A stretch of 64,000 nt of DNA from Thiomicrorhabdus sp963677355. Lineage in GTDB: Bacteria; Pseudomonadota; Gammaproteobacteria; Thiomicrospirales; Thiomicrospiraceae. Numbering within the stretch: position 1 is the stretch's first letter; the number at the start of each line of letters is the position of its first letter. Shown here one piece after another: positions 1-8,352 of the stretch. The translations under genes were made by a program, and so were the position numbers. The notes under the pieces were generated by a model that worked only from the letters and a program-made list of their open reading frames with translations, had not been told where the DNA came from and ran no database searches. Location: the NCBI GenBank assembly GCA_963677355.2, contig CAXXXQ010000001.1:248001-312000 (forward strand). Direction: 5' to 3'.

Positions 1-1
1 T

Positions 2-2935
2 GACGACATGCTGTACATCAACTCGGTTACTTCATCTTCCGGAACGCTGACGCTGACCGTCACCTTCAAGATCGGAACCGATATTGACCAAGCCAACATC
101 AACGTCAATAACAAGGTGCAAAGTGCACTGAACAAGCTGCCCGAGGAAGTGCAAAAAGCCGGGCTTCAGGTAAACAAGAAGACCTCGAACATCCTTAAAA
201 TCGTCTCGCTCTATTCCGATGATTACAGCTTGGATACGGTCTTTATCGCCAACTACGGTCTGATTAACGTTTTGGATGAACTGGCGCGAATTCCTGGTAT
301 CGGGGAAGCGAGACAGTTCGGTGCCAAAGACTACTCTATGCGAATCTGGCTGGACCCGAACAAACTGGCTCAATACCAACTGACGCCAAGTGACGTCTAT
401 CAGGCCATTCAGTCGCAAAACTCACAATTCGCAGCCGGTCGTTTCGGACAGGAGCCGATGGAAAATGCCCAGGCATTCACTTACACGGTGACCACGAAAG
501 GACGTCTTTCCCAACCTGAAGAATTCGCCAACATCATTCTGCGCGCGGAATCCGAAGGTGACGCTCTGCGTTTGAAAGATGTCGCTCGCGTTGAACTCGG
601 TGCGCAAACGTATAATTTCAATGCAACGTTTGACGGCAAACCGACCGTACCGATTGGTGTCTTCCTGAAACCGGGAGCCAACGCTCTGGAAACCTCTGAG
701 TTGGTTGATGCAAAACTTAAGGAACTGGCTCAAAGCTTTCCGAAAGGCTTGGATTACGCAGTACCCTATGACACGACCGAGTTTGTCAATATCTCGATTG
801 AAAAGGTCATCTATACCCTGTTTGAAGCTTTAGTACTGGTGGTACTGGTAGTTTATATCTTCTTGCAGAATGCACGTGCCACACTGATTCCGGTTTTGGC
901 GATCCCGGTATCGATTATCGGAACCTTTGTCGGCATGTATCTGCTCGGCTTCTCGATTAACCAATTGACACTGTTCGGGATGATACTCGCCATCGGGATT
1001 GTGGTCGATGATGCCATTATCGTGGTGGAAAACGTCGAGCGGATCATGAGTAGCGAGAAGCTCTCGCCCAAAGAAGCCACAATTAAAGCCATGCACGAAA
1101 TTCACGGGCCGATTGTCGCCATCGTACTGGTATTGGGCGCGGTATTTATCCCGGTTGCCTTCATCAGCGGCTTAACCGGGCAGATGTATAAACAGTTCGC
1201 AATCACCATTGTCATTTCGGTGACCATTTCCGGACTGGTTGCCCTGACTTTAACACCGGCTCTGTGTGCAAACATGTTGCAAGATACGCATCAAAAACCC
1301 AATGTCTTCTTCAGAGTGTTCAACCGTTTCTTCGACGGCCTGAGCAGTCTGTTCTCGAAAGGGGTCAGAAGCATTATCCGCTACAGTCTGTTGAGCGTGC
1401 TACTGTTCGGTGGTCTATTGGCGATCACTTATCAATCGGTTAGCTCTCTACCGGGCGGACTATTACCGCAGGAAGATAAAGGAACCCTATTTGTTCTGAA
1501 CTACCTGCCACCGGCTTCTTCACTTGCCAGAACCGAAGAAGTTCGTAATCAGACTTCCGAAATGCTGTTGAATCATCCAAGTGTTGAAAATGTCACCAGT
1601 TTTGCCGGTTTCGACCTGCAGACCTTCACCCAGAAAACGGATTCGGCAGTTTCGTTTGTTACCCTGAAGCACTGGGATGAACGTCAAGCTCCGGATCAAA
1701 GTTCGCAAGCCGTGGTTGGCCAGCTGTTTGGGCAATTGATGCAAATTCCGGATGCCTTCAGTATTCCGATCGGCATGCCGACCATTATGGGAATGAGTAT
1801 GACGGGCGGTTTTGAAGCCTATCTGCAGAACCGTAACGGTGACGGTACCTTGGCTCTCAGCAAGGTAACCGACGAATTGATCGCCAAAGCTTCTGCTCGT
1901 CCGGAACTGGCTTCGGTGCGCACCACCCTATCGACCAAAGTACCTCAATACGAAGTCACTCTGGATAGAGAAAAAGCCCAGTCCATGCAGGTTCCGGTCA
2001 ATGATGTCTTTGCGGCCATGCAGGCAACTTTCGGTAGCCTTTATGTCAACGACTTCAACCTATACGGCAGAACCTATAAGGTTAATCTACAGTCCGAGGC
2101 GAACTATCGTGAAAAACCGGAAGATCTGGCTCAGGTATTCGTACGCTCGCTCAACGGCGATATGATTCCGCTTAGTTCGCTGGTCACGGTAAAACGCCTG
2201 ACCGGTGCCGATGTTTTGGATCGTTTCAACCTGTTCCCGGCAGCCAAATTAATGGGTGAACCGGCACCGGGCTATAGCTCGGGGCAAGCGATCGCCGCCT
2301 TTGAAGAAGTGGCCAATGAAGTGATGCCTGACGGTTACAGCTTAGGTTGGGTCGGTGAAGCTTTCCAAGAGAAGCAATCTTCCGGTTCCGGCAATCAGGC
2401 ATTCCTATTCGGACTACTGTTTGTGTTCTTGATCTTGGCGGCGCTGTATGAACGCTGGTCGATTCCGTTGGCAGTATTGACGGCGGTTCCGTTCGCGGTT
2501 CTCGGTGCGGCGATTGCCGTGAATCTGGGCGGATTGGAAAACGATATTTATTTCCAGCTTGGTCTGTTAACCCTAGTTGGTCTATCGGCTAAGAACGCCA
2601 TTCTAATCGTAGAAGTAGCCATGCAGAAACGTAAGGAAGGTGTTCCACTGGCCGAAGCAGCCGAAATCGCAGCCAGATTACGATTCAGACCGATTATCAT
2701 GACCTCGCTGGCCTTTACCATTGCCGCTATTCCGCTTATGCTGAGCAGTGGCGCGGGGGCAGCTGCTCGTCATGCGGTCGGTACCGGTCTGGTAGGTGGA
2801 ATGATTGCCGCTACTTTCTTCGCACCGCTGTTCGTCCCGATGTTTTTCCGCTGGATTGCAGAACTGTCGGAACGTTTCAGCCGAAAAAACAAACCGCAAG
2901 CGGTTGCCATTAGTGAACAGCAGGAGTCAAAATAA
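2..2935 (+). CDS. RND multidrug efflux transporter, inner-membrane subunit (5' end outside window)
   Basis: This is a proton-driven tripartite efflux pump subunit of the HAE1 (AcrB/MexB) family, acting in the inner membrane and exporting drugs or other amphiphiles through an outer-membrane channel. The frame is open from the window edge, so the first ATG at 8 is internal; the visible 977 residues lack roughly the first 70 of the usual 1040-1050. The TM4 proton-relay pair is present (GIVVDDAIIVVENVER, the two Asp at 1007-1012), as is the TM10 motif GLSAKNAILIVE with its Lys. Hydrophobic clusters near residues 265-400 and 790-950 fit two membrane bundles around porter domains. The stop overlaps the start of the downstream channel gene by one base, indicating a translationally coupled operon. 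The adaptor gene is presumably upstream. The family is certain; the substrate cannot be told. Confidence 0.96.
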   Translation, partial: DDMLYINSVTSSSGTLTLTVTFKIGTDIDQANINVNNKVQSALNKLPEEVQKAGLQVNKKTSNILKIVSLYSDDYSLDTVFIANYGLINVLDELARIPGIGEARQFGAKDYSMRIWLDPNKLAQYQLTPSDVYQAIQSQNSQFAAGRFGQEPMENAQAFTYTVTTKGRLSQPEEFANIILRAESEGDALRLKDVARVELGAQTYNFNATFDGKPTVPIGVFLKPGANALETSELVDAKLKELAQSFPKGLDYAVPYDTTEFVNISIEKVIYTLFEALVLVVLVVYIFLQNARATLIPVLAIPVSIIGTFVGMYLLGFSINQLTLFGMILAIGIVVDDAIIVVENVERIMSSEKLSPKEATIKAMHEIHGPIVAIVLVLGAVFIPVAFISGLTGQMYKQFAITIVISVTISGLVALTLTPALCANMLQDTHQKPNVFFRVFNRFFDGLSSLFSKGVRSIIRYSLLSVLLFGGLLAITYQSVSSLPGGLLPQEDKGTLFVLNYLPPASSLARTEEVRNQTSEMLLNHPSVENVTSFAGFDLQTFTQKTDSAVSFVTLKHWDERQAPDQSSQAVVGQLFGQLMQIPDAFSIPIGMPTIMGMSMTGGFEAYLQNRNGDGTLALSKVTDELIAKASARPELASVRTTLSTKVPQYEVTLDREKAQSMQVPVNDVFAAMQATFGSLYVNDFNLYGRTYKVNLQSEANYREKPEDLAQVFVRSLNGDMIPLSSLVTVKRLTGADVLDRFNLFPAAKLMGEPAPGYSSGQAIAAFEEVANEVMPDGYSLGWVGEAFQEKQSSGSGNQAFLFGLLFVFLILAALYERWSIPLAVLTAVPFAVLGAAIAVNLGGLENDIYFQLGLLTLVGLSAKNAILIVEVAMQKRKEGVPLAEAAEIAARLRFRPIIMTSLAFTIAAIPLMLSSGAGAAARHAVGTGLVGGMIAATFFAPLFVPMFFRWIAELSERFSRKNKPQAVAISEQQESK

Positions 2936-4374
2936 TGAAAAAATTAATGACCATTTCGACTCTTATTCCGGTCATGCTATTAACCGGTTGTAGCCAAATT
3001 CCAAGCTATGAAAAACCGAAGACCGAACTGCCTAGCGAAAGCAGTTGGCAACAGCTCAATAAGCCGCAGGTTTCGATGCAACTGGATATAAATGAAAACA
3101 ACTGGTGGCAACAGCTTTCCAACGATAAAGTTTTAGTCGGACTGATTGATGAAGCTCTGCAACACAACAGCGATGTCGGCTTAGCTAAACTTAACCTGCG
3201 ACAAGCTCGTTCGGTTTTGCAGCAAAACCAATCAGCCCTCTATCCGGAACTTGGAATTAACGGTGAATTGGCTCGCACTCAAAGCAGCGATGAAGTTTAT
3301 CCGCTTGGTAACCAAGCGACTTTCAGCCAATTTTCGCTAGGTGCCCTACTCAGTTACGAGTTGGATATCTGGGGGAAAAACAGTGCATTAGTGGAACAAG
3401 CGCAAGCTAACCTGAATGCCACTGAGGCGGATCAAAAGGCTATCAAACTGAGTGTAACCTCCGCCGTTGCCCAAAGTTATCTGAACCTGATGGCGATTAA
3501 TCAGAATATTCAGATTGCCCGCAATACCGTCAAATCCAGAAATGAAGCCTTAGCTCTTCGCAATGCTCAATTCGAATACGGAAGCGCAACCCCTTTAAGT
3601 GTTCACCAAGCTGAATCTGAATTGGCCTCTGTCGAGATTTCTCTACAGCAGCTGCTTGAACAAAGACAACTGCAACTGCATGCGCTCGCCGTTTTGATTG
3701 GACGTTCGCCGCAGGCCTTGGTCGAACAGAATGCTCAGCAATGGGAAACGCAGGAACTGAACTCTTTGAATAGCCTGCCGCTGCCGAAACTGGTGCCGTC
3801 GGAATTACTGGAACGCCGCCCGGATATTGTCGCCGTGGAACAACGCTTAATTGCTGCCAATGCCAGTATTGGCGTTGCCAAAGCCGCGCTGTTTCCATCA
3901 ATCAGCTTAACTGGTCTGCTCGGCTTTCAAAGTGAAGCTCTAGATCGTTTATTTGTTGATGAAGCCGAGATGTGGAATGCCAGTGCCGCAATCAATGCAC
4001 CGATTTTTGATTACGGCAAACGCCAGTCTCAGGTACAGATCACTCAGGCTCAAAAAGAAGCTTTGGTGATCCAATACCAACAGACCATTCGAACCGCGTT
4101 CAAAGAGGTACTGGATGCCTTGACACAATTGGAAGGCAGCAACATTCAACTGGCTGCTCAGCAGCGTCAGGTTAAAGCACTAAGACAGATTCTGTCGCTT
4201 TCGGAGCAGCGTTACGGCGCAGGTTATTCAAGTTATCTGGAAGTCCTAGATGCACAGCGTAATCTGTTCACCGCCGAGTTAGCCGAAGTATCGATGAAAC
4301 TCAATCATGCCAGCGCGCTGGTCAATCTATACAAAGCCTTGGGTGGTCAATGGCAAAAAGAGCCGACAAAATAA
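2935..4374 (+). CDS. Outer-membrane efflux lipoprotein, OprM/NodT family
   Basis: Trimeric outer-membrane exit duct for the RND pump encoded just upstream. The 479-residue product begins with a lipoprotein signal peptide ending in the lipobox LLTGC (Cys at residue 19). It then shows the duplicated OEP architecture: long Gln/Ala-rich helices (for example QARSVLQQNQSALYPELG and ERRPDIVAVEQRLIAANASIG) and the hallmark ALFPSISLTGLLGFQS. Length is typical for NodT-family channels. The ATG shares its A with the last base of the upstream TAA, so translation is probably coupled. A strong terminator follows about 50 bp after the stop, so this is the last gene of the operon. Role assignment is firm; the specific pump name is not. 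Confidence 0.95.
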   Translation: MKKLMTISTLIPVMLLTGCSQIPSYEKPKTELPSESSWQQLNKPQVSMQLDINENNWWQQLSNDKVLVGLIDEALQHNSDVGLAKLNLRQARSVLQQNQSALYPELGINGELARTQSSDEVYPLGNQATFSQFSLGALLSYELDIWGKNSALVEQAQANLNATEADQKAIKLSVTSAVAQSYLNLMAINQNIQIARNTVKSRNEALALRNAQFEYGSATPLSVHQAESELASVEISLQQLLEQRQLQLHALAVLIGRSPQALVEQNAQQWETQELNSLNSLPLPKLVPSELLERRPDIVAVEQRLIAANASIGVAKAALFPSISLTGLLGFQSEALDRLFVDEAEMWNASAAINAPIFDYGKRQSQVQITQAQKEALVIQYQQTIRTAFKEVLDALTQLEGSNIQLAAQQRQVKALRQILSLSEQRYGAGYSSYLEVLDAQRNLFTAELAEVSMKLNHASALVNLYKALGGQWQKEPTK

Positions 4375-4712
4375 TCCTACTAAAGCCTAAATAAAACGGA
4401 ACACTCTCCTATTCCTCTCCGACTTTAGAAGAGCTGAAATGGCAGCTCTTCTATCTTTTTTCTGACCAATCTGCAAACATCGACTCTGATCTAGAGTTTT
4501 CCACACAGCTTCAACATTGCTTTCAGACAGATAATAGAGTAGATTCTCTCCAATGAAATAAGGTATGGGCATTAAAAGGTTTCCCTGCCCCATCCGCTCA
4601 GAATAATTGCTGAATCCGTAGCGATTACCGAACAGACACCAAAGACGTCATAGACGTGACCTTTGAAATCTGACTTTTTATTCTTTTAAACTCAAAACCA
4701 CCTTTCGGCAAT
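4375..4712. other. Intergenic region between the efflux operon and a broken membrane-protein gene
   Basis: Apart from the terminator at 4427-4461 I see no supported gene. A 68-codon minus-strand reading frame at 4387-4593 overlaps the terminator, lacks a convincing ribosome-binding site and has no recognisable motif, so it is not called. Confidence 0.6.
4427..4461 (+). terminator. Rho-independent terminator of the efflux operon
   Basis: A perfect 10-bp stem (4427-4436 with 4443-4452, arm AGAAGAGCTG), a 6-nt loop, then ATCTTTTTT. It sits 53 bp after the stop of the channel gene on the plus strand. Confidence 0.9.
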
Positions 4713-5322
4713 TCACTCAATGTCACATTGAATTATTAAATGACAACTTTGTGTTTCTGCGCTTGCAGATAACCATAGATAACGAATAGCAAAGAAATCA
4801 ACTGTTGCGTCCATCAGAATATGCTTTTCCTGTAAAGCCATCAAACTCGCCATGCTGACATTCATCAACATGAAAAACAGGTAGCCACGTTCATCATGCC
4901 TGGTCATTAGGTAAGTGCCCATCAAAAAACCGATGGTTACGCCCAATTCTAAAGCCTGCGAAAAGGTGCTGATACCACCATAAACCATCAAGCTATGGCC
5001 AACTCCGAAAAAGATGGCCGCATAGGTGAGGTATTTGACCAAAGTTTCAATACCGGAATGCACGCTAGTATGAAAAAAAGGTCTTATAAAGACCCAACAA
5101 CATAGCGGGGATACCGCCAGCCTCAACTGAAGCAGCAATCCAGTTATCCTTTTCAACCAGAAGAAATATCCAAGCCGGAGCACCGATAATATAAGCTGAC
5201 CAAGCGTACATTTTTAGCTTAGCCTTGAGCAGGTTGCCTTTAGCCTCGGACACTGAAAACAGGATTTTGTTCAATAAATAAAATAGCCCTCCCCAAATCT
5301 GTAAAACAATGTCCATCCACAC
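4713..5322 (-). pseudogene. Multi-pass membrane protein split by a frameshift at a T7 tract
   Basis: Two minus-strand reading frames together make one plausible protein of about 202 residues. The first (5322 to 5065) gives a hydrophobic N-terminal half ending LGLYKTFF and then stops. The second frame continues with HTSVHSGIETLVKYL and runs to 4713. The switch falls at a run of seven T on the coding strand (plus-strand A run just before 5080); with six T the two halves join exactly. Around five membrane helices are visible, including YIIGAPAWIFLL, YAAIFFGVGHSL and LGVTIGFLMGTYLM. I do not recognise the family with certainty; it faintly recalls small PnuC-like transporters. It lies downstream of ssb but beyond ssb's terminator. 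It could be a true pseudogene, a phase-variable gene, or a sequencing error. Confidence 0.6.
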
Positions 5323-5366
5323 CTCATCAATTGTTCGTTTTAAGATATAAATCCGCTATAGAAATC

Positions 5367-5392
5367 AAAAAACCCGCTTAAATAGCGGGTTT
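5367..5392 (-). terminator. Rho-independent terminator after ssb
   Basis: The arms AAACCCGCT (5370-5378) and AGCGGGTTT (5384-5392) enclose a 5-nt loop; on the minus strand the stem runs into six T. It lies 33 bp beyond the ssb stop. Confidence 0.9.
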
Positions 5393-5424
5393 CAAACTCT
5401 TTTCATAATAGTATCAGCGATCGA

Positions 5425-6033
5425 CTAGAACGGAACGTCATCGTCATCGAAATCGTTTGGAGCATAAGCCGGTGCTTTTTGCGGTTGTGCTGCAGGCTGG
5501 CCACCCATTGGCGGTACATTTTGCTGCCCCATCGGATTACCTTGCGGCTGTCCCATAGGCTGCTGCCTAGGAGCCTGTTGACCATAACCACCTTGCTGGC
5601 CACCCATCTGAGGCTGCTGCATACCGCCTTGATTCATTGGCGCCTGATTAAAATCATTACCGCCGAAAGCAGCATCACCCTGACGGTTACCACCACCTAA
5701 CATTTGCATAGTACCGTCAAAACCACTCAAGACCACTTCGGTAGTGTAGCGATCCTGACCGTTCTGGTCTTGCCATTTACGCGTTTGCAGTTTGCCTTCC
5801 AGATAGACTTGAGAGCCTTTCTTCAAATATTGTCCGGCAATCTCAGCCAACTTTCCGAACATGGAAACTCGGTGCCATTCGGTTTTTTGCTGTTTCTGCC
5901 CGGTGTTTTTGTCGGTCCACTCTTCACTGGTCGCGACACTCAGGTTGGCAATGGCATTACCATTAGCTGCATATTTGACATCAGGATCTTGCCCTAGAGT
6001 ACCAACAAGGATGACTTTATTTACACCACGCAT
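5425..6033 (-). CDS. ssb: Single-stranded DNA-binding protein
   Basis: SSB coats single-stranded DNA during replication, repair and recombination and recruits partner enzymes through its C-terminal tip. The 202-residue protein begins MRGVNKVILVGTLGQDPDVK, the usual N-terminus of the OB fold (about residues 1-110), and ends in the acidic tip DFDDDDVPF. Between them lies a Gln/Gly/Met/Pro-rich flexible linker (about 115-190). An ATG 16 codons upstream at 6081 is in frame but lies inside the preceding MFS gene; the family N-terminus and an AGAGAGCAG sequence before 6033 favour the shorter form. The gene starts 19 bp after the yajR-like stop, so the two may be cotranscribed, and a terminator follows. 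Confidence 0.96.
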   Translation of the reverse strand: MRGVNKVILVGTLGQDPDVKYAANGNAIANLSVATSEEWTDKNTGQKQQKTEWHRVSMFGKLAEIAGQYLKKGSQVYLEGKLQTRKWQDQNGQDRYTTEVVLSGFDGTMQMLGGGNRQGDAAFGGNDFNQAPMNQGGMQQPQMGGQQGGYGQQAPRQQPMGQPQGNPMGQQNVPPMGGQPAAQPQKAPAYAPNDFDDDDVPF

Positions 6034-6052
6034 ACTTTTCTGCTCTCTTCTC

Positions 6053-7462
6053 TTAACTAGTTGCTGTTTGACTTCGTTCAATGTAATCGATCAAGGTCAC
6101 TTCGTTAACCTGTTTTCGATCGATTTTAAAATAGGCTCTTTGCTCTTCGGCAATCACCACCACTTCATATACCCCATCATATGCGAGCAACTGTTGCTCA
6201 ACATCCTCGACCTCTTCCGGTCTGATGTCATAAATCGGCACCGAAGCGATACTTAATGGCAGCGGTTTTTCCATTGTCGCCGCCGCGATTAACCATAATG
6301 AACCGATGACAGCCGTAAACATGAAAACACCATTATAACCATAATGCTGATAAAAATATCCTCCTAAAAATCCACCCATGGCCGCACCGATAAATTGGCT
6401 GGTTGAATAGACCCCACTGGCGGTTCCTTTTTTATCCGCAGGCGACTGTTTAACCACTAAAGAAGGCAGAGAAGCTTCCAACAGATTAAAGGCGGTAAAG
6501 AAAATCAACAGGAAAATAAACAGTGTCCAGAAGCTCTGTTCAATCAAACCGAATGCTAGCTGCATCAAGGTAATGGTGGCAATGGCGCCGACAAAGACCT
6601 GTTTCATGCGCCCTTTACTTTCCGCCTGAATAATAAACGGCACCATAAGGATAAACGACAGTAGCATAACCGGCAGATAGATTTCCCAATGTTCGGTGCT
6701 AGTCAAACCGGCCGAATCGCGTAGAGCCAGCGGCAAAACCACAAACATCGCCGTCAACATGGCGTGCAACACAAACACACCGAAATCGAGGCGCAGTAGC
6801 TGCGGGTGCTTTAATATCTCGGAGAACTGGCTTGGATCGGCTTCGGCCTCGCGCTGAAAACTCTGTTGTTTGATATCCGGCATGGCAAACTTGACCAACA
6901 ACATACCGACAACAGCCAACAGTGCCGTTGCCCAGAAAATACCGCGAACCCCAAACCAGTTTGCCAGTACCGGCCCGGCCACCAAAGACAGTGTGAAAGA
7001 CAGGCCGATAGTCATGCCGACAATAGACATGGCTCTTAAACGAAACTGTTCCGAAACCAAGTCCGCCGTTGCAGCCATCAATACCGCGGCGACCGCGCCC
7101 ATACCTTGAATGGCTCGACCGATGATCATCATCTCAATGGAGTCGGCCAAGGCACAGATAATCGAACCAACCATAAACACCAGCATTCCAAGCAAAATCA
7201 GAGGTTTACGCCCGTATTTGTCCGATAGCATGCCGTACGGAATTTGTAACGCAGCTTGAGTTAAACCGTAAATCCCGATGGCGATCCCGATTTGCAGTCC
7301 GGTTATCTGGTCAAATTCGGCCTCTGCAAACAGGGCAAAAACCGGAAAAATCATGAACAGACCCAGCATACGGGTCGAGAATATCCCAGCAACGGAGAAA
7401 GCCGCGCGCTTTTCAACCGGGCTCATTACGGTGCCAATGCCATTTGATTGATCTGTAGCCAT
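6053..7462 (-). CDS. yajR: MFS transporter, YajR family, with C-terminal ferredoxin-like domain
   Basis: A 469-residue inner-membrane major-facilitator transporter. Twelve hydrophobic helices span about residues 20-395. MFS motif A between TM2 and TM3 is present (GMLSDKYGRKPL), as is GRAIQGMGAVAA in TM4. The last 60 residues (from about 408, IYDIRPEEVEDVEQQLLAYD) form the small soluble YAM-like alpha/beta domain that distinguishes E. coli YajR, and the stretches LLEASLPSLV and GTASGVYSTSQFIG also match YajR closely. The physiological substrate of YajR is not established; drug export is often assumed. It is followed closely by ssb. Start at 7462 is an ATG preceding the expected MSPVEKRAAFS region; a later start at the second Met (about residue 13) is possible. 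Confidence 0.9.
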   Translation of the reverse strand: MATDQSNGIGTVMSPVEKRAAFSVAGIFSTRMLGLFMIFPVFALFAEAEFDQITGLQIGIAIGIYGLTQAALQIPYGMLSDKYGRKPLILLGMLVFMVGSIICALADSIEMMIIGRAIQGMGAVAAVLMAATADLVSEQFRLRAMSIVGMTIGLSFTLSLVAGPVLANWFGVRGIFWATALLAVVGMLLVKFAMPDIKQQSFQREAEADPSQFSEILKHPQLLRLDFGVFVLHAMLTAMFVVLPLALRDSAGLTSTEHWEIYLPVMLLSFILMVPFIIQAESKGRMKQVFVGAIATITLMQLAFGLIEQSFWTLFIFLLIFFTAFNLLEASLPSLVVKQSPADKKGTASGVYSTSQFIGAAMGGFLGGYFYQHYGYNGVFMFTAVIGSLWLIAAATMEKPLPLSIASVPIYDIRPEEVEDVEQQLLAYDGVYEVVVIAEEQRAYFKIDRKQVNEVTLIDYIERSQTATS

Positions 7463-7523
7463 AAAACGAATCTAGTCTCAATAAGGTTTTTATTGTAATT
7501 ATTACTAATTTTGATGGGGCGAA

Positions 7524-7532
7524 ATTATAACA
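7524..7532 (-). promoter_or_regulatory. Candidate extended -10 promoter for the yajR-like gene
   Basis: On the minus strand TGT-TATAAT gives an extended -10 element (hexamer at 7524-7529), about 60 bp upstream of the start at 7462. No good -35 box is visible, which is common with extended -10 promoters. Confidence 0.5.
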
Positions 7533-7614
7533 TCTCAGACAGCAACAAAAGCTATAATCGAAAGAGTCAATTTGACAAAACCACAGCTAAAAACTTGTCA
7601 CCGCACCCCAGGAG

Positions 7615-8346
7615 ATGATTATGAACACGTGTTTAGTGAAGCTGACTGCGCTATATAAAATTTTGTTGTTTGGAATGATCGGCCTGTTCGCGCCTCAACT
7701 TGCTTATGCCGAAGAACAGCGACAAGAGCAAGGTAATCGAGTGCACTTCTCTATTACCGAATCGGAACAAGTGGCAAATGACCGCCTAGCAATCACCTTT
7801 AGCCATACGGCAGAAGGCATGTCACCGCAAGCGGTCGCCGACGAAATCAACCAAAAATGCAAGCCGCGGTACAGGCGCTCAAAAAGCACCCGGAAGTTAC
7901 CATCCAAACCAGTCGATACAACATCCACCCGGTCTACAAAAAATCCGTAATCAGTCACTGGCGCGGGCAACAAAGCTTGGTTTTATCAATGGCCAACAGC
8001 GCAAACCTAACGGCGGTATTAAGCAAAGTTCAGCCTTTCCTGGCTTATCAATCTATGCAATTCAGTGTATCCGACGAACTACAACGCAAGACAATGACCC
8101 AGTTAACAAACCAAGCGATTCAAAGCTATAGAGCGCAGGCACAACGTATTGCAAAAGGGTTTATGGCACCGAGCTACCGTATTCTGGAAACGCATATCAA
8201 CATGCCGAATTATCATTCTCCGCGTCCGCTTTATGTGACAAGAGAGATGCAAAAGTATCGGCCGACATGACGCTCCAACCGTTGAAGCCGGACAAAGCAA
8301 AATTCAAATTACCGTTTCCGGAACCATTCTGTTACCGATGCAATAA
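7615..8346 (+). pseudogene. SIMPL-domain (DUF541) periplasmic protein gene broken by several frameshifts
   Basis: The intact ancestor would be a secreted SIMPL-domain protein of about 240 residues. The start at 7615 or 7621 follows AGGAG, and the first frame encodes a signal peptide ending LAYAEEQ and continues to DEINQK near 7858. Coding then passes to another frame (MQAAVQALKKHPEVTIQTSRYNI, 7857 onward) through what looks like one missing A in an A5 run. That frame ends at 8270, but the conserved C-terminal end PTVEAGQSKIQITVSG is in yet another frame from about 8275 to the TAA at 8344-8346. At least two, probably three, indels are needed. The gene is therefore called decayed; SIMPL proteins have no settled enzymatic role. 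Sequencing error is possible but three indels in 500 bp make real decay more likely. Confidence 0.75.
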
Positions 8347-8352
8347 GGATTT

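Noticed and set aside
4387..4593. 68-codon minus-strand reading frame after the efflux operon
   Set aside because: It overlaps the plus-strand terminator hairpin, has no ribosome-binding site and no recognisable motif.
6034..6081. 16-codon N-terminal extension of SSB
   Set aside because: It lies in the end of the preceding gene and does not match the SSB family N-terminus.
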